Of a DNA stretch of 64,000 nt, positions 1-9,765 are shown one piece after another. Source of the DNA: Aequorivita sp. CIP111184 (lineage in GTDB: Bacteria > Bacteroidota > Bacteroidia > Flavobacteriales > Flavobacteriaceae); NCBI RefSeq assembly GCF_900489465.1, contig NZ_UEFQ01000019.1, positions 95,968 to 159,967 of the forward strand, read 5' to 3'. The translations under genes were made by a program, and so were the position numbers. The first letter of the stretch is position 1. Each line of letters opens with the position of its first letter. The notes beneath the pieces are model-generated. The model searched no databases. It had not been told where the DNA came from and saw only the letters and a program-made list of their open reading frames with translations.

Positions 1-242
1 CAAACTCTGCTATGCGTAAAGTAGCAAGGGTTAGGCTTACAAACGGTAAAGAGGTAAACGCATACATCCCAGGCGAAGGTCACAATCTCCAAGAGCACTC
101 GATAGTATTGGTTAGAGGTGGAAGGGTAAAAGATTTGCCAGGAGTTAGGTATCACATTGTTCGTGGAGCTTTAGACACCGCAGGTGTTGCAGGCCGCACA
201 CAACGTAGATCTAAGTACGGAGCAAAACGCCCAAAGAAGTAA
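1..242 (+). CDS. rpsL: 30S ribosomal protein S12, 3' part (start lies before the window)
   Basis: This is the C-terminal 79 residues of ribosomal protein S12, a decoding-centre protein of the small subunit. The frame is open from base 3, and the first in-window residues [15 protein letters not shown] match the conserved S12 segment around the second streptomycin-resistance region. The conserved stretches [10 protein letters not shown] and [17 protein letters not shown] follow, and the protein ends with the usual basic tail ([10 protein letters not shown]). The in-frame ATG at base 12 is internal, not a start. It is followed after 60 bases by rpsG, as in the classical str operon. Identification is secure; only the 5' part is missing. 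Confidence 0.97.
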   Translation, partial: NSAMRKVARVRLTNGKEVNAYIPGEGHNLQEHSIVLVRGGRVKDLPGVRYHIVRGALDTAGVAGRTQRRSKYGAKRPKK

Positions 243-302
243 AAATGAAAACGGGTTAAGAATAAATTGAAAAATTGATTCTCAACCATTAACAAAAAAC
301 AA

Positions 303-779
303 ATGAGAAAAAGACAGGCCAAAAAAAGACCACTTTTACCAGATCCAAGGTTTAACGACCAGTTGGTTACGCGTTTCGTAAACAACATGATGTGGGATGG
401 AAAAAAGAGTGTCGCCTTCAAAGTTTTCTATGATGCTATTGACATTGTAGATGAAAAGAAACAAGACGAGGAAAAAACTGCGTTGGAGCTTTGGAAAGAT
501 GCACTTTCCAATGTTATGCCTCACGTAGAGGTGCGTAGTCGTAGAGTTGGTGGGGCAACCTTCCAAATTCCTATGCAAATACGCCCAGACCGTAAAATTG
601 CAACTGCAATGAAATGGTTAATTACCTTTTCAAGAAAAAGAAACGAGAAATCCATGGCTGCAAAACTTGCAGGTGAGATTCTTGCTGCTGCCAAAGAAGA
701 AGGCGCTGCTGTAAAGAAACGTATGGATACTCACAAAATGGCAGAAGCTAACAAAGCATTCTCACATTTCAGATTCTAA
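303..779 (+). CDS. rpsG: 30S ribosomal protein S7
   Basis: S7 is a primary 16S rRNA-binding protein that nucleates folding of the 30S head and lines the E site. The product has 158 residues, the normal bacterial length. It starts [15 protein letters not shown] and carries the S7 signatures [17 protein letters not shown] near the N-terminus and [16 protein letters not shown] in the beta-hairpin region. The ATG at 303 fits family starts. It lies 60 bases after rpsL and only 3 bases before fusA, so it is clearly translated as part of the str transcript. In E. coli S7 represses its own operon; no equivalent site was identified here. Confidence 0.98.
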   Translation: MRKRQAKKRPLLPDPRFNDQLVTRFVNNMMWDGKKSVAFKVFYDAIDIVDEKKQDEEKTALELWKDALSNVMPHVEVRSRRVGGATFQIPMQIRPDRKIATAMKWLITFSRKRNEKSMAAKLAGEILAAAKEEGAAVKKRMDTHKMAEANKAFSHFRF

Positions 780-782
780 AAA

Positions 783-2918
783 ATGGCACAAAGAGATTTA
801 AAATACACAAGAAATATTGGGATTGCCGCGCACATTGACGCCGGTAAGACTACAACTACAGAGCGTATCCTTTTTTATACTGGGGTAAGCCATAAAATTG
901 GTGAGGTTCACGATGGAGCTGCAACCATGGACTGGATGGAGCAAGAGCAGGAGCGTGGTATTACTATTACTTCAGCTGCTACCACTTGTACTTGGAAGTT
1001 TCCAATGGAAAATGCCGAAGTGCTTCCTGAAACGCATGAATACAATTTCAACATTATTGACACTCCCGGCCACGTTGATTTTACCGTAGAGGTAAACCGT
1101 TCGCTGCGTGTTCTTGATGGCTTGGTGTTTCTTTTTAGTGCAGTTGATGGTGTTGAGCCACAATCTGAGACTAACTGGAGGCTTGCGGATAACTATAAAG
1201 TGCCTCGTATTGGTTTCGTTAACAAAATGGACCGTCAAGGAGCAAACTTTATGGAGGTTTGTCAGCAAGTAAAAGATATGTTGGGTTCCAATGCGGTGCC
1301 TATTGTATTGAATATTGGTGAAGAAGATACCTTTAAAGGAATTGTTGATCTTGTAAAGAACCGTGCTGTAATTTGGCATGAAGATTCTTTCGGAGCAACC
1401 TTTGATGTTGTTGAAATTCCTGAAGACCTTAAAGCAGAAGCTAAATTATTACGTGGTAAACTTATTGAAGAAGTTGCTGCTTATGATGAAAACTTGCTTG
1501 AAAAGTATATGGAAGATGAAGATTCAATTACTGAAGATGAAGTGCATGCTGCGCTTCGTGCTGCGGTAATGGATATGAGTATCATTCCAATGGTATGTGG
1601 TTCTTCATTTAAAAACAAAGGCGTTCAGTTTCTTTTAGATGCTGTTTGTCGTTACTTACCTTCTCCAATGGATAAAGAAGGTATTATCGGGGTTAACCCA
1701 GATACTGAAAAAGAAGAAATTCGCAAGCCAGATGTTACTGCTCCTTTTGCAGCATTAGCATTTAAAATTGCAACAGATCCTTTCGTGGGTCGTTTGGCTT
1801 TCTTCCGTGTTTATTCAGGGCGTTTGGATGCGGGTTCTTATATTTTGAACAATCGTTCAGGAAAAAAAGAGCGTATTTCCCGTATCTACCAAATGCATTC
1901 CAATAAGCAAAATGCTATCGATTTTATTGAAGCTGGAGATATTGGAGCGGCAGTTGGTTTTAAAGATATTAAGACTGGAGATACCATGTCTGATGAAAAA
2001 CACCCAATTGTTTTAGAGAGTATGGACTTCCCTGATCCCGTTATTGGTATCGCGGTGGAGCCTAAAACAAAAGTAGATGTTGATAAATTGGGTATGGCTT
2101 TATCAAAACTTGCCGAAGAAGACCCAACATTCCAAGTACGTACAGACGAAGCTTCTGGACAGACTATTATTTCCGGAATGGGAGAGCTTCACTTAGATAT
2201 TATTGTAGACCGTTTGCGTCGCGAATTTAAAGTTGAAGTAAACCAAGGTCAGCCACAGGTTGAGTATAAAGAAGCTATTACAAAAGTTGCTGATCACCGA
2301 GAAGTTTACAAAAAACAATCTGGTGGTCGTGGTAAATTTGCTGATATTGTTTTCACACTTGAACCAGCTGAAGAAGGTAAAATTGGTTTGGAATTCGTAA
2401 ACGCTGTAAAAGGTGGTAACGTGCCAAAAGAATTTATCCCTTCTGTTGAAAAAGGTTTCAAACAAGCAATGGTTAATGGCCCGCTTGCAGGTTTTGAAGT
2501 TGACAGTATGAAAGTTACTTTAAAAGATGGATCTTTCCACCCTGTGGATTCTGATGCGCTATCTTTTGAGCTAGCTGCCAAAATTGGTTTCAAAGAAGTT
2601 GCCAAAAAAGCAGGAGCAGTAATACTTGAACCTATTATGAAACTTGAGGCACTTACGCCAGAAGAATATATGGGTGATATTGTTGGTGACCTTAACCGTC
2701 GTCGTGGAACAATCACTAATATGAGTGACCGCGCCGGAGCAAAAGTTATCAAGGCTGAAGTGCCACTTTCTGAAATGTTTGGTTACGTAACCACATTAAG
2801 AACATTGTCTTCAGGTCGTGCAACTTCAACTATGGAATTTTCACATTATGCTGAAACACCTTCTAATATTTCAGAAAGTGTAATAGCAGCAGCAAGAGGA
2901 ACCGCTAACGTAAATTAA
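783..2918 (+). CDS. fusA: Translation elongation factor G
   Basis: EF-G is the GTPase that drives ribosomal translocation and, with ribosome recycling factor, subunit splitting. The 711-residue product has the full GTPase motif set: P-loop AHIDAGKT at residues 16-23, the switch II motif DTPGH at 93-97 and NKMD at 147-150, followed by domains II to V. The region [11 protein letters not shown] after the switch I part is typical. It starts 3 bases after rpsG and ends 8 bases before rpsJ. Unlike E. coli, no tuf gene follows; rpsJ takes that place, as is usual in Bacteroidota. Residues linked to fusidic-acid resistance were not assessed. Confidence 0.98.
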   Translation: MAQRDLKYTRNIGIAAHIDAGKTTTTERILFYTGVSHKIGEVHDGAATMDWMEQEQERGITITSAATTCTWKFPMENAEVLPETHEYNFNIIDTPGHVDFTVEVNRSLRVLDGLVFLFSAVDGVEPQSETNWRLADNYKVPRIGFVNKMDRQGANFMEVCQQVKDMLGSNAVPIVLNIGEEDTFKGIVDLVKNRAVIWHEDSFGATFDVVEIPEDLKAEAKLLRGKLIEEVAAYDENLLEKYMEDEDSITEDEVHAALRAAVMDMSIIPMVCGSSFKNKGVQFLLDAVCRYLPSPMDKEGIIGVNPDTEKEEIRKPDVTAPFAALAFKIATDPFVGRLAFFRVYSGRLDAGSYILNNRSGKKERISRIYQMHSNKQNAIDFIEAGDIGAAVGFKDIKTGDTMSDEKHPIVLESMDFPDPVIGIAVEPKTKVDVDKLGMALSKLAEEDPTFQVRTDEASGQTIISGMGELHLDIIVDRLRREFKVEVNQGQPQVEYKEAITKVADHREVYKKQSGGRGKFADIVFTLEPAEEGKIGLEFVNAVKGGNVPKEFIPSVEKGFKQAMVNGPLAGFEVDSMKVTLKDGSFHPVDSDALSFELAAKIGFKEVAKKAGAVILEPIMKLEALTPEEYMGDIVGDLNRRRGTITNMSDRAGAKVIKAEVPLSEMFGYVTTLRTLSSGRATSTMEFSHYAETPSNISESVIAAARGTANVN

Positions 2919-2926
2919 TTTCAGCA

Positions 2927-3232
2927 ATGAGTCAAAAAATAAGAATAAAACTAAAATCTTACGATCACAATTTAGTGGACAAATCTGCTGAAAAAATCGT
3001 TAAGACTGTAAAGAGTACTGGAGCTGTAGTTACAGGACCAATTCCTTTGCCAACACACAAAAAAATCTTTACCGTATTGCGTTCTCCACACGTGAACAAG
3101 AAAAGTAGAGAGCAATTCCAACTAAGTTCTTACAAAAGACTTTTGGATATCTACAGTTCTTCTTCAAAAACAATTGATGCTCTAATGAAATTAGAGTTGC
3201 CAAGTGGAGTAGAAGTAGAGATTAAAGTATAG
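2927..3232 (+). CDS. rpsJ: 30S ribosomal protein S10
   Basis: S10 is a 30S head protein which, with NusB, also serves in transcription antitermination as NusE. The 101-residue product shows the family pattern: [14 protein letters not shown] at the N-terminus, [29 protein letters not shown] in the middle (with the conserved PLPT and SPH..K..REQF elements) and a short C-terminal beta strand. It is the last gene of the str part, 8 bases after fusA. A 180-base structured spacer with an intrinsic terminator follows it, so it is probably co-transcribed with fusA while readthrough to rplC is limited. Confidence 0.98.
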   Translation: MSQKIRIKLKSYDHNLVDKSAEKIVKTVKSTGAVVTGPIPLPTHKKIFTVLRSPHVNKKSREQFQLSSYKRLLDIYSSSSKTIDALMKLELPSGVEVEIKV

Positions 3233-3236
3233 TGTC

Positions 3237-3282
3237 ATTTCCGCGAAGGCGGAAATCTTATCAGGAGGAACGGAATGTTCCT
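3237..3282 (+). promoter_or_regulatory. Two hairpins downstream of rpsJ
   Basis: Two perfect stem-loops lie just after the rpsJ stop. The first pairs ATTTCCGC (3237-3244) with GCGGAAAT (3249-3256) across a GAAG tetraloop. The second pairs AGGAAC (3266-3271) with GTTCCT (3277-3282) across five bases. The first resembles a dispersed palindrome of the type 'gtcattcccgcgaaggcgggaatc' that I recall from several bacterial genomes. It may therefore be a repetitive extragenic element, an mRNA 3'-end stabiliser, or part of a regulatory leader for rplC. The function is unknown. Confidence 0.5.
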
Positions 3283-3336
3283 TTATAAAATGTCCTGAGC
3301 TTGTAAGCAAGGGAAAAACGGAAACAAAATAATATT

Positions 3337-3368
3337 CAGGGTTGAATTTATTTTGACCCTGTTTTTTT
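3337..3368 (+). terminator. Intrinsic terminator between rpsJ and rplC
   Basis: A 10-bp stem (3337-3346 with 3352-3361, containing CAGGGT/ACCCTG plus two wobble pairs) with a 5-base loop is followed by seven T residues (3362-3368). It lies 44 bases before the rplC start, inside the ribosomal superoperon, so it acts either as a partial terminator separating the str and S10 parts or as an attenuator. Confidence 0.75.
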
Positions 3369-3412
3369 GAATAGAAATATTAAAATAAGTAATAATAACT
3401 AAATAATTAAAT

Positions 3413-4024
3413 ATGTCTGGGTTAATTGGAAGAAAGATAGGGATGACCAGCATCTTTGACGAGAACGGAAAGAATATTCCGTGTACCGTTATTGAAGCAG
3501 GACCCTGTGTTGTCACCCAAGTCAGAACCATAGAGGTTGACGGGTACAATGCTCTTCAACTTGGTTTCGATGACAAGAAGACTGTAACTAAAGCTGCTGA
3601 AGGGCACGCAAAAAAAGCAGGAACCGTTGCAAAACGCAAAGTTGTTGAATTCAAGGGATTTGAAGAAAAATACAAATTAGGTGACACAATTACTGTGGAG
3701 CATTTTATTGAAGGTGAGTTCGTAGATATTGCGGGTACATCTAAAGGTAAAGGTTTCCAAGGGGTTGTTAAACGTCACGGTTTTGGTGGTGTGGGGCAAG
3801 CGACTCACGGTCAGCACAACCGTTTACGTGCGCCAGGTTCTATTGGAGCTGCTTCTTATCCTGCGAGAGTATTCAAAGGAATGAGAATGGCAGGCCAAAT
3901 GGGGAACGAAAGAGTAAAAGTTGAAAATTTAAGAGTTTTGAAAGTAGTTCCTGAAAAGAATCTACTTGTGGTAAAAGGAGCAGTTCCTGGCCATAAAAAC
4001 GCTTATGTAATGATCGAGAAATAA
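3413..4024 (+). CDS. rplC: 50S ribosomal protein L3
   Basis: L3 is an early-assembling 50S protein whose central loop reaches the peptidyl-transferase centre. The 203-residue product begins [19 protein letters not shown], the typical L3 N-terminus. It contains the conserved loop region [17 protein letters not shown]...[16 protein letters not shown], in which the Gln of the THG.Q..RxxGSIG segment is the family methylation site. Its stop codon overlaps the rplD start by one base (TAATG), so L3 and L4 are translationally coupled. It is the first gene after the rpsJ-rplC terminator. Confidence 0.98.
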   Translation: MSGLIGRKIGMTSIFDENGKNIPCTVIEAGPCVVTQVRTIEVDGYNALQLGFDDKKTVTKAAEGHAKKAGTVAKRKVVEFKGFEEKYKLGDTITVEHFIEGEFVDIAGTSKGKGFQGVVKRHGFGGVGQATHGQHNRLRAPGSIGAASYPARVFKGMRMAGQMGNERVKVENLRVLKVVPEKNLLVVKGAVPGHKNAYVMIEK

Positions 4025-4653
4025 TGAAGGTAGCTGTATTAGACATAAACGGAAAAGACACAGGTCGGAAAGTTGAACTTTCTGCAGATGTGTTCGGAAT
4101 AGAGCCTAACAATCACGCAGTTTATCTTGATGTGAAGCAATATCTTGCCAATCAAAGACAAGGAACTCACAAAGCTAAAGAACGTGCTGAAATTTCTGGT
4201 TCTACCAGAAAGATAAAGAAACAAAAAGGAACTGGTACTGCTCGTGCGGGTAGCATCAAATCTGGTGTATTTAAAGGTGGTGGTAGAATGTTTGGACCAC
4301 GTCCACGTAGCTACTCTTTTAAATTGAACAAAAACCTAAAGCGTTTGGCACGTAAATCTGCTCTATCGATGAAGGCTAACGATAAAGCCATTTTTGTAAT
4401 GGAAGACCTTAATTTTGACGCTCCAAAAACCAAGAATTTTACCTCGGTTTTGAAGAGTTTAGGTCTTGATGACAAAAAATCTTTATTTGTGTTGGGAGAC
4501 TTAAATAATAATGTATATTTGTCCTCTCGCAATTTGAAAGGTACTGAAGTTATAACTAACTCACAATTAAGTACTTATAAAATTATGAATGCAAACAGTT
4601 TAGTGCTGTTTGAAGGTTCTTTGGAAGGAATTGAAACAAACTTAAGTAAATAG
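4024..4653 (+). CDS. rplD: 50S ribosomal protein L4
   Basis: L4 binds 23S rRNA domain I, and its extended loop forms part of the exit-tunnel constriction. The 209-residue product contains the tunnel-loop signature around [26 protein letters not shown], then GPRPRSYSF and a C-terminal globular part. In E. coli L4 also represses the S10 operon by binding its leader. That makes the terminator-containing spacer upstream of rplC a reasonable place to look for L4 control here, although this is an inference. It starts on the last base of rplC and ends 7 bases before rplW. Confidence 0.98.
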   Translation: MKVAVLDINGKDTGRKVELSADVFGIEPNNHAVYLDVKQYLANQRQGTHKAKERAEISGSTRKIKKQKGTGTARAGSIKSGVFKGGGRMFGPRPRSYSFKLNKNLKRLARKSALSMKANDKAIFVMEDLNFDAPKTKNFTSVLKSLGLDDKKSLFVLGDLNNNVYLSSRNLKGTEVITNSQLSTYKIMNANSLVLFEGSLEGIETNLSK

Positions 4654-4660
4654 AAACAAG

Positions 4661-4951
4661 ATGAACATCTTAATTAAACCTATAATTACGGAAAAAGCTA
4701 CTAAGGATGCTGAAGACAAAAATGTTTTTGGCTTTGTAGTTAACCCAAAGGCGAATAAGGTAGAAATCAAGAAAGCGGTGGAAGCTGCTTACGGAGTTTC
4801 TGTTGAAAAAGTTCGCACAATGAATGTCCGCCCTGATAGGAAGACCCGTTATACAAAAACAGGTGTCCAGACTGGTAAAACGAATGCTTACAAAAAAGCA
4901 ATTGTACAGGTGGCGGAAGGTGATACAATAGATTTTTACAGTAACATCTAA
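4661..4951 (+). CDS. rplW: 50S ribosomal protein L23
   Basis: L23 sits beside the polypeptide exit and is the docking site for trigger factor and signal recognition particle. The 96-residue product starts MNILIKPIITEKAT, the conserved L23 opening. It has the central segment NPKANKVEIKKAVEAAYGVSVEKVRTMNV and ends with the usual IVQVAEGDTIDFY strand. Length and layout are normal. It lies 7 bases after rplD and 26 before rplB. Confidence 0.98.
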   Translation: MNILIKPIITEKATKDAEDKNVFGFVVNPKANKVEIKKAVEAAYGVSVEKVRTMNVRPDRKTRYTKTGVQTGKTNAYKKAIVQVAEGDTIDFYSNI

Positions 4952-4977
4952 GGTAACTTAGATCTAATTAGACACAA

Positions 4978-5802
4978 ATGTCAGTAAGAAAATTAAAACC
5001 AATCACCCCGGGTCAGCGTTTTAGGGTTGTAAATGGTTTTGACGCCATTACAACCGATAAGCCGGAGAAGTCTTTACTTGCTCCGAACAAAAGATCTGGT
5101 GGTAGAAACAGTCAAGGTAAAATGACCATGCGCTACATAGGTGGTGGTCATAAAAAGAAATATCGAATTATCGATTTTAAACGTGACAAAGCAGGTGTTC
5201 CTGCTACTGTTGCAAGTATACAATACGATCCAAACCGTACTGCGTTTATCGCACTTTTGAACTATCAAGATGGTGAAAAACGATATGTAATTGCGCAAAA
5301 CGGATTACAAGTTGGGCAAAATATCCTATCCGGTGATGCAGTAGCTCCCGAGATTGGAAACGCAATGTCACTTTCAGCTATTCCATTAGGTACTATTATT
5401 TCTTGCATCGAGCTTCGTCCCGGTCAAGGAGCTATTATGGCTCGTAGTGCTGGTGCATTCGCGCAGCTTATGGCTCGTGATGGAAAATATGCTACCGTTA
5501 AACTTCCCTCAGGTGAAACCCGATTAATTTTGGTAAACTGTATGGCTACCATTGGTGCTGTATCAAACAGTGACCACCAATTATTAGTTTCTGGTAAGGC
5601 TGGTAGAAGTAGATGGTTAGGTAGAAGACCACGTACAAGACCAGTTGTGATGAACCCTGTTGATCACCCAATGGGTGGTGGTGAAGGTAAATCTTCTGGA
5701 GGTCATCCACGTTCTAGAAAAGGTATCCCTGCAAAAGGTTACAGAACCCGTACTAAAACGAAAGCGAGTAATAAATATATCTTAGAACGAAGAAAGAAAT
5801 AA
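4978..5802 (+). CDS. rplB: 50S ribosomal protein L2
   Basis: L2 is the largest core 50S protein and is needed for subunit joining and peptidyl-transferase activity. The 274-residue product begins [15 protein letters not shown]. It has the RNA-binding OB and SH3-like domains ([35 protein letters not shown]) and the highly conserved C-terminal segment [23 protein letters not shown], with the catalytically discussed His in [10 protein letters not shown]. It is followed 3 bases later by rpsS. Confidence 0.98.
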   Translation: MSVRKLKPITPGQRFRVVNGFDAITTDKPEKSLLAPNKRSGGRNSQGKMTMRYIGGGHKKKYRIIDFKRDKAGVPATVASIQYDPNRTAFIALLNYQDGEKRYVIAQNGLQVGQNILSGDAVAPEIGNAMSLSAIPLGTIISCIELRPGQGAIMARSAGAFAQLMARDGKYATVKLPSGETRLILVNCMATIGAVSNSDHQLLVSGKAGRSRWLGRRPRTRPVVMNPVDHPMGGGEGKSSGGHPRSRKGIPAKGYRTRTKTKASNKYILERRKK

Positions 5803-5805
5803 GTT

Positions 5806-6084
5806 ATGGCAAGATCGTTAAAAAAAGGACCGTTCGTTCATTACAAACTAGACAAGAAAGTTCAACAAAATGTTGATGATAATAAGAAGACTGTAATCAA
5901 GACTTGGTCACGTGCTTCTATGATTACACCAGATTTTGTTGGTCAAACCATCGCTGTACACAACGGGCGCCAATTTGTTCCTGTGTATGTAACAGAAAAC
6001 ATGGTTGGGCATAAACTAGGAGAATTTTCACCTACAAGATCATTCCGTGGTCACGCAGGTGCTAAAAACAAAGGTAAAAAATAA
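5806..6084 (+). CDS. rpsS: 30S ribosomal protein S19
   Basis: S19 pairs with S13 in the 30S head and contacts the A-site tRNA and the intersubunit bridge. The 92-residue protein opens [15 protein letters not shown] and contains [29 protein letters not shown] and the family signature [18 protein letters not shown]. Length is standard. It lies 3 bases after rplB and 6 bases before rplV. Confidence 0.98.
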   Translation: MARSLKKGPFVHYKLDKKVQQNVDDNKKTVIKTWSRASMITPDFVGQTIAVHNGRQFVPVYVTENMVGHKLGEFSPTRSFRGHAGAKNKGKK

Positions 6085-6090
6085 TAGGCC

Positions 6091-6501
6091 ATGGGAGTTC
6101 GTAAAAGAGAAAGAGCAGAAGCAATCAAGGAAGCAAAGAAGACAATGTACTTTGCTAAATTGAACAATTGCCCCACTTCACCAAGAAAAATGCGTTTAAT
6201 GGCAGACTTGGTTCGTGGTGAGAAAATAGACAAAGCACTTAATATTTTGAAGTTTAGTTCAAAAGAATCTTCACGCAAATTGGAGAAACTACTTTTGTCT
6301 GCCATTAATAACTGGCAACAAAAGAACGAAGACGCTTCATTGGAAGATGCAGATCTTTTTGTTAAGGAAATCCGTGTGGATGGTGGAACAATGTTGAAAA
6401 GACTTCGTCCAGCACCACAAGGCCGCGCACACAGAATTAGAAAGCGCTCCAACCACGTAACACTGGTATTGGCAGCTAACGATAACACACAAAGCAATTA
6501 A
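6091..6501 (+). CDS. rplV: 50S ribosomal protein L22
   Basis: L22 contacts all 23S domains, and its long beta-hairpin forms the exit-tunnel constriction together with L4. The 136-residue product has a slightly extended N-terminus ([17 protein letters not shown]) before the conserved core [25 protein letters not shown]. It ends with the hairpin segment [31 protein letters not shown]. The N-terminal extension of about 20 residues is common in Bacteroidota. It is 4 bases upstream of rpsC. Confidence 0.97.
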   Translation: MGVRKRERAEAIKEAKKTMYFAKLNNCPTSPRKMRLMADLVRGEKIDKALNILKFSSKESSRKLEKLLLSAINNWQQKNEDASLEDADLFVKEIRVDGGTMLKRLRPAPQGRAHRIRKRSNHVTLVLAANDNTQSN

Positions 6502-6505
6502 TTAA

Positions 6506-7234
6506 ATGGGACAGAAGACAAATCCAATCGGAAATCGCCTGGGTATCATTAGAGGTTGGGAATCCAACTGGTACGGAGGCAACGACTACGGCGATAAACT
6601 TGCCGAAGACGACAAGATCAGGAAATACATCCACGCTCGTTTAAGTAAAGCTAGTGTGAGTAGAGTAATTATTGAGCGTACGCTTAAGCTTGTAACCGTT
6701 ACTATAACCACTGCCCGTCCCGGTATCATTATCGGTAAAGGTGGTCAGGAAGTAGACAAGCTAAAAGAAGAGCTTAAAAAAATTACAGATAAAGAGGTAC
6801 AGATCAACATTCACGAGATCAAAAGACCTGAGCTTGATGCATTTTTGGTAGCTGCAAGTATTGCACGCCAAATTGAAAGCCGTATTTCATACCGTCGTGC
6901 TATTAAAATGGCAATCGCGGCAACAATGCGAATGAATGCTGAAGGTATTAAGGTACAGATTTCTGGACGTTTGAACGGAGCTGAAATGGCTCGTTCAGAA
7001 TCTTACAAAGAAGGTCGTATTCCTTTATCAACTTTTAGAGCCGATATTGACTACGCTTTAGTTGAGGCACACACTACCTATGGTAGATTGGGTGTTAAAG
7101 TATGGATTATGAAAGGCGAAGTATATGGAAAAAGAGAGCTTTCCCCACTTGTTGGTTTATCAACTGGCAAAAAAGGTGGTGGTAAAGGAGCTCCAGCAGG
7201 ACGCGGTGGCAACAAAGCACGTCGCAGAAAGTAA
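6506..7234 (+). CDS. rpsC: 30S ribosomal protein S3
   Basis: S3 lies at the mRNA entry channel and contributes to mRNA unwinding. The 242-residue product begins [24 protein letters not shown], carries the KH domain with its GxxG loop ([16 protein letters not shown]) and the C-terminal domain signature [14 protein letters not shown] Gly/Lys/Arg-rich tail ([21 protein letters not shown]) follows and is low in complexity. It lies 18 bases before rplP. Confidence 0.98.
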   Translation: MGQKTNPIGNRLGIIRGWESNWYGGNDYGDKLAEDDKIRKYIHARLSKASVSRVIIERTLKLVTVTITTARPGIIIGKGGQEVDKLKEELKKITDKEVQINIHEIKRPELDAFLVAASIARQIESRISYRRAIKMAIAATMRMNAEGIKVQISGRLNGAEMARSESYKEGRIPLSTFRADIDYALVEAHTTYGRLGVKVWIMKGEVYGKRELSPLVGLSTGKKGGGKGAPAGRGGNKARRRK

Positions 7235-7252
7235 TTTTTTAAATAGAAGAAA

Positions 7253-7672
7253 ATGTTACAACCTAAAAGAACAAAGTACCGTAAACAAATGAAAGGCCGT
7301 ATGAAAGGCGATGCCGGTCGTGGCAATCAGCTAGCGTACGGAACCTTCGGTATAAAATCGTTGGAATCAGAATTTCTTACAGCAAGACAAATTGAAGCTG
7401 CTCGTATTGCCGCTACTCGATTTATGAAAAGAGAAGGTTCTATCTGGATTATGATTTTTCCCGATAAGCCAATTACCAAAAAACCTCTTGAAGTACGTAT
7501 GGGTAAAGGTAAAGGAGCTGTAGAATATTACGCTGCTGTAGTAAAACCAGGAAGAATGCTTTTCGAAGTATCTGGTGTTACCCTTGAAACAGCAAAAGAA
7601 GCTTTACGCCTTGCGGCACAAAAGCTTCCCGTTAAAACTAAATTTGTAATGTCTCGGGATTTCCAAGCATAA
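7253..7672 (+). CDS. rplP: 50S ribosomal protein L16
   Basis: L16 organises the A-site region of the 50S subunit. The 139-residue product starts [25 protein letters not shown] and contains [44 protein letters not shown], the conserved L16/L10e core including the RMGKGKG motif. It is followed 11 bases later by rpmC, the standard order S3-L16-L29-S17. Confidence 0.98.
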   Translation: MLQPKRTKYRKQMKGRMKGDAGRGNQLAYGTFGIKSLESEFLTARQIEAARIAATRFMKREGSIWIMIFPDKPITKKPLEVRMGKGKGAVEYYAAVVKPGRMLFEVSGVTLETAKEALRLAAQKLPVKTKFVMSRDFQA

Positions 7673-7683
7673 TTTTTTGAACG

Positions 7684-7875
7684 ATGAAACAATCAGAAAT
7701 TAAAAAAGCATCAACGGCTGAACTTCAGGAAGCTTTCGCTGACTCTAGAAAAGCTTATTCAGACCTTAAAATGGCTCATACCATTTCGCCGTTGGAAAAT
7801 CCAATTCAACTAAGATCCCAAAGAAGGGTGATAGCAAGATTAGCGACGGAACTAACTAATAGAGAAGTGCAATAA
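7684..7875 (+). CDS. rpmC: 50S ribosomal protein L29
   Basis: L29 is a small helical-hairpin protein near the exit tunnel, beside L23. The 63-residue product begins MKQSEIKKASTAELQEAF and has the family pattern SPLENPIQLRSQRRVIARLATEL in the second helix, where most bacterial L29 read 'LxNPxRIRxxRRxIARxxTxL'. Length is standard. It lies 11 bases after rplP and 15 before rpsQ. Confidence 0.96.
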   Translation: MKQSEIKKASTAELQEAFADSRKAYSDLKMAHTISPLENPIQLRSQRRVIARLATELTNREVQ

Positions 7876-7890
7876 CTGTACAGCTGAAAG

Positions 7891-8154
7891 ATGGAAGAAA
7901 TTAAAAGAAACTTAAGAAAAGAACGTATAGGTGTAGTAACCAGCAACAAAATGGACAAGTCCATTGTAGTTGCAGAGGTGAAAAAAGTAAAGCATCCTAT
8001 GTACGGAAAGTTCGTTTTGAAAACGAAAAAATACGTAGCACACGACGAGACAAACAACTGTAACGAAGGTGATACTGTAAAGATCATGGAAACAAGACCT
8101 TTGAGTAAAACCAAATGTTGGAGATTAGTAGAAATAATTGAAAGAGCGAAGTAA
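7891..8154 (+). CDS. rpsQ: 30S ribosomal protein S17
   Basis: S17 is an OB-fold primary 16S rRNA binder. The 87-residue product shows the core [34 protein letters not shown] and the C-terminal signature [26 protein letters not shown]. Here the usual GD.V.I.E.RPLSKTK motif is intact. It lies 2 bases before rplN. Confidence 0.98.
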   Translation: MEEIKRNLRKERIGVVTSNKMDKSIVVAEVKKVKHPMYGKFVLKTKKYVAHDETNNCNEGDTVKIMETRPLSKTKCWRLVEIIERAK

Positions 8155-8156
8155 TT

Positions 8157-8525
8157 ATGTTACAACAAGAATCAAGACTCAAAGTCGCAGATAATACCGG
8201 TGCTAAGGAAGTACTTACTATTCGTGTATTAGGCGGTACTAAAAGAAGGTATGCTTCAATTGGTGATAAAATTGTAGTTTCTGTAAAAGAAGCCACTCCA
8301 AACGGAAGTATTAAAAAAGGAGCAGTTTCTACAGCAGTTGTAGTTCGTACTGTTAAGGAAATAAGAAGACCTGACGGTTCTTACATCCGCTTTGACGACA
8401 ACGCTTGTGTACTTTTGAACGCCCAAGGCGAGATGAGAGGAACACGTGTTTTCGGACCAGTAGCAAGAGAGCTTCGTGACAAGCAATTTATGAAAATAGT
8501 ATCATTGGCACCAGAGGTGCTTTAA
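8157..8525 (+). CDS. rplN: 50S ribosomal protein L14
   Basis: L14 forms intersubunit bridges with 16S rRNA and is the docking site for the silencing factor RsfS. The 122-residue product begins [27 protein letters not shown] and contains the L14 signature region [35 protein letters not shown]. Length is exactly typical. It is separated from rplX by a single base. Confidence 0.98.
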   Translation: MLQQESRLKVADNTGAKEVLTIRVLGGTKRRYASIGDKIVVSVKEATPNGSIKKGAVSTAVVVRTVKEIRRPDGSYIRFDDNACVLLNAQGEMRGTRVFGPVARELRDKQFMKIVSLAPEVL

Positions 8526-8526
8526 T

Positions 8527-8853
8527 ATGAAAACTAAGATGACAAAGCTTAAAATAAAATCAGGCGATACAGTAGTAGTTACTGCCGGGGACCACAAAGG
8601 TTCTGAAGGTAAAGTGATGAAAATATTCCTTGACAAAAACAAAGCAATCGTAGAAGGAGTAAATATGGTTTCAAAACATGAGAAGCCAAGTGCAAAAAAC
8701 CCACAAGGTGGAATTGCAAAGAAAGAAGCTCCTATCCATATTTCAAACCTTTCGTTGGTTGATCCAAAATCTGGAAAAGCTACACGTGTAGGGTATAAAA
8801 CCGAAGATGGTAAAAAAGTACGGTTTTCAAAACAATCGAATCAAGCAATATAG
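8527..8853 (+). CDS. rplX: 50S ribosomal protein L24
   Basis: L24 is one of the two assembly-initiator proteins of the 50S subunit and has a KOW motif. The 108-residue product has the KOW segment [24 protein letters not shown] and the central [14 protein letters not shown] element. A second in-frame ATG at codon 5 ([10 protein letters not shown]) would give a more usual N-terminus. I kept the first ATG because it lies 1 base after rplN, but either start is possible. It ends 2 bases before rplE. Confidence 0.96.
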   Translation: MKTKMTKLKIKSGDTVVVTAGDHKGSEGKVMKIFLDKNKAIVEGVNMVSKHEKPSAKNPQGGIAKKEAPIHISNLSLVDPKSGKATRVGYKTEDGKKVRFSKQSNQAI

Positions 8854-8855
8854 TT

Positions 8856-9407
8856 ATGGCATATTCACCAAGACTTAAAGAAGAGTATAAAAGCAAAGTG
8901 ATCAATTCACTTACTGACGAATTTGGTTACAAAAACGTCATGCAGGTACCTAAATTAGAGCGTATCGTTGTTTCCCGCGGAGTGGGTGCAGCAGTAGCTG
9001 ATAAGAAACTTATTGACTATTCGGTTGATGAGTTTACAAAAATAACTGGGCAAAAAGCGATTTCAACAAACTCTAAAAAAGACGTTGCAAACTTCAAACT
9101 TCGTAAAGGCATGCCAATTGGTGTGAAAGTTACGTTGCGTGGAGAGCGTATGTATGAATTTTTGGATAGATTGGTAACTTCAGCTTTGCCAAGGGTACGT
9201 GACTTTAACGGAATTAAAGCAACCGGTTTTGACGGAAGAGGAAATTACTCTTTGGGAATTACTGAGCAAATTATCTTCCCAGAAATCGATATCGATAAAG
9301 TGAAGAAAATTGAAGGGATGAATATTACATTCATTACTTCTGCAGCTACTGATAAAGAAGCGAAATCATTACTACAAGAATTGGGATTACCCTTTAAAAA
9401 GAACTAA
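8856..9407 (+). CDS. rplE: 50S ribosomal protein L5
   Basis: L5 binds 5S rRNA in the central protuberance. The 183-residue product contains the L5 signature [16 protein letters not shown], the [25 protein letters not shown] loop and the C-terminal [21 protein letters not shown] segment. Length is standard. In E. coli the S8 repressor site overlaps the start of this gene; no comparable structure was recognised here. It lies 3 bases before rpsN. Confidence 0.98.
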   Translation: MAYSPRLKEEYKSKVINSLTDEFGYKNVMQVPKLERIVVSRGVGAAVADKKLIDYSVDEFTKITGQKAISTNSKKDVANFKLRKGMPIGVKVTLRGERMYEFLDRLVTSALPRVRDFNGIKATGFDGRGNYSLGITEQIIFPEIDIDKVKKIEGMNITFITSAATDKEAKSLLQELGLPFKKN

Positions 9408-9410
9408 GAG

Positions 9411-9680
9411 ATGGCTAAAGAATCAATGAAAGCCCGCGAGGTTAAGAGACAAAAAACGGTATTGAAGTATGCTGCCAAACGTAAAGCTTTAAAAGAAGCT
9501 GGTGATTGGGAAGGTTTACAAAAACTACCAAAAAATGCCTCACCAGTACGTTTGCACAACCGTTGCAAATTAACCGGAAGACCAAGAGGGTATATGAGAA
9601 CTTTTGGAATTTCACGTGTAACTTTCCGTGAAATGGCAAATTCAGGGTTAATTCCAGGAGTGCGCAAAGCATCTTGGTAA
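9411..9680 (+). CDS. rpsN: 30S ribosomal protein S14 (zinc-free type)
   Basis: S14 is a 30S head protein. The 89-residue product is the longer, zinc-independent form: it has one cysteine (in [22 protein letters not shown]) and no CxxC pairs, unlike the approximately 61-residue zinc-ribbon form. The signature [20 protein letters not shown] and the terminal GVRKASW are canonical. After it the tight spacing of the spc genes is broken by an 85-base spacer before rpsH. Confidence 0.98.
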   Translation: MAKESMKAREVKRQKTVLKYAAKRKALKEAGDWEGLQKLPKNASPVRLHNRCKLTGRPRGYMRTFGISRVTFREMANSGLIPGVRKASW

Positions 9681-9765
9681 GAACATATTTACTGTTCAAA
9701 AGAAAAAGTATAAACTGGTCGTAGGTTTGGAATAGTCCAAAAACCACTTCCGAAAATTGAAATAA
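9681..9765 (+). promoter_or_regulatory. Structured spacer before rpsH
   Basis: This 85-base gap is long for the spc part of the operon, where most gaps are 1-15 bases. It contains two stem-loops: GAACA...TGTTC at its start (9681-9697), and a longer one in which GGTTTGGA (9724-9731) pairs with TCCAAA...CC (9736-9745) with a two-base bulge. S8 autoregulation at this position is conceivable but only inferred. Confidence 0.4.

Noticed and set aside
2306..2752. A 148-codon open frame on the minus strand opposite fusA
   Set aside because: It lies wholly inside fusA, has no start context or family resemblance, and is explained by the codon pattern of the real gene. The same holds for other long antisense frames opposite rpsC, rplV, secY, the ABC-F gene and the large surface protein.
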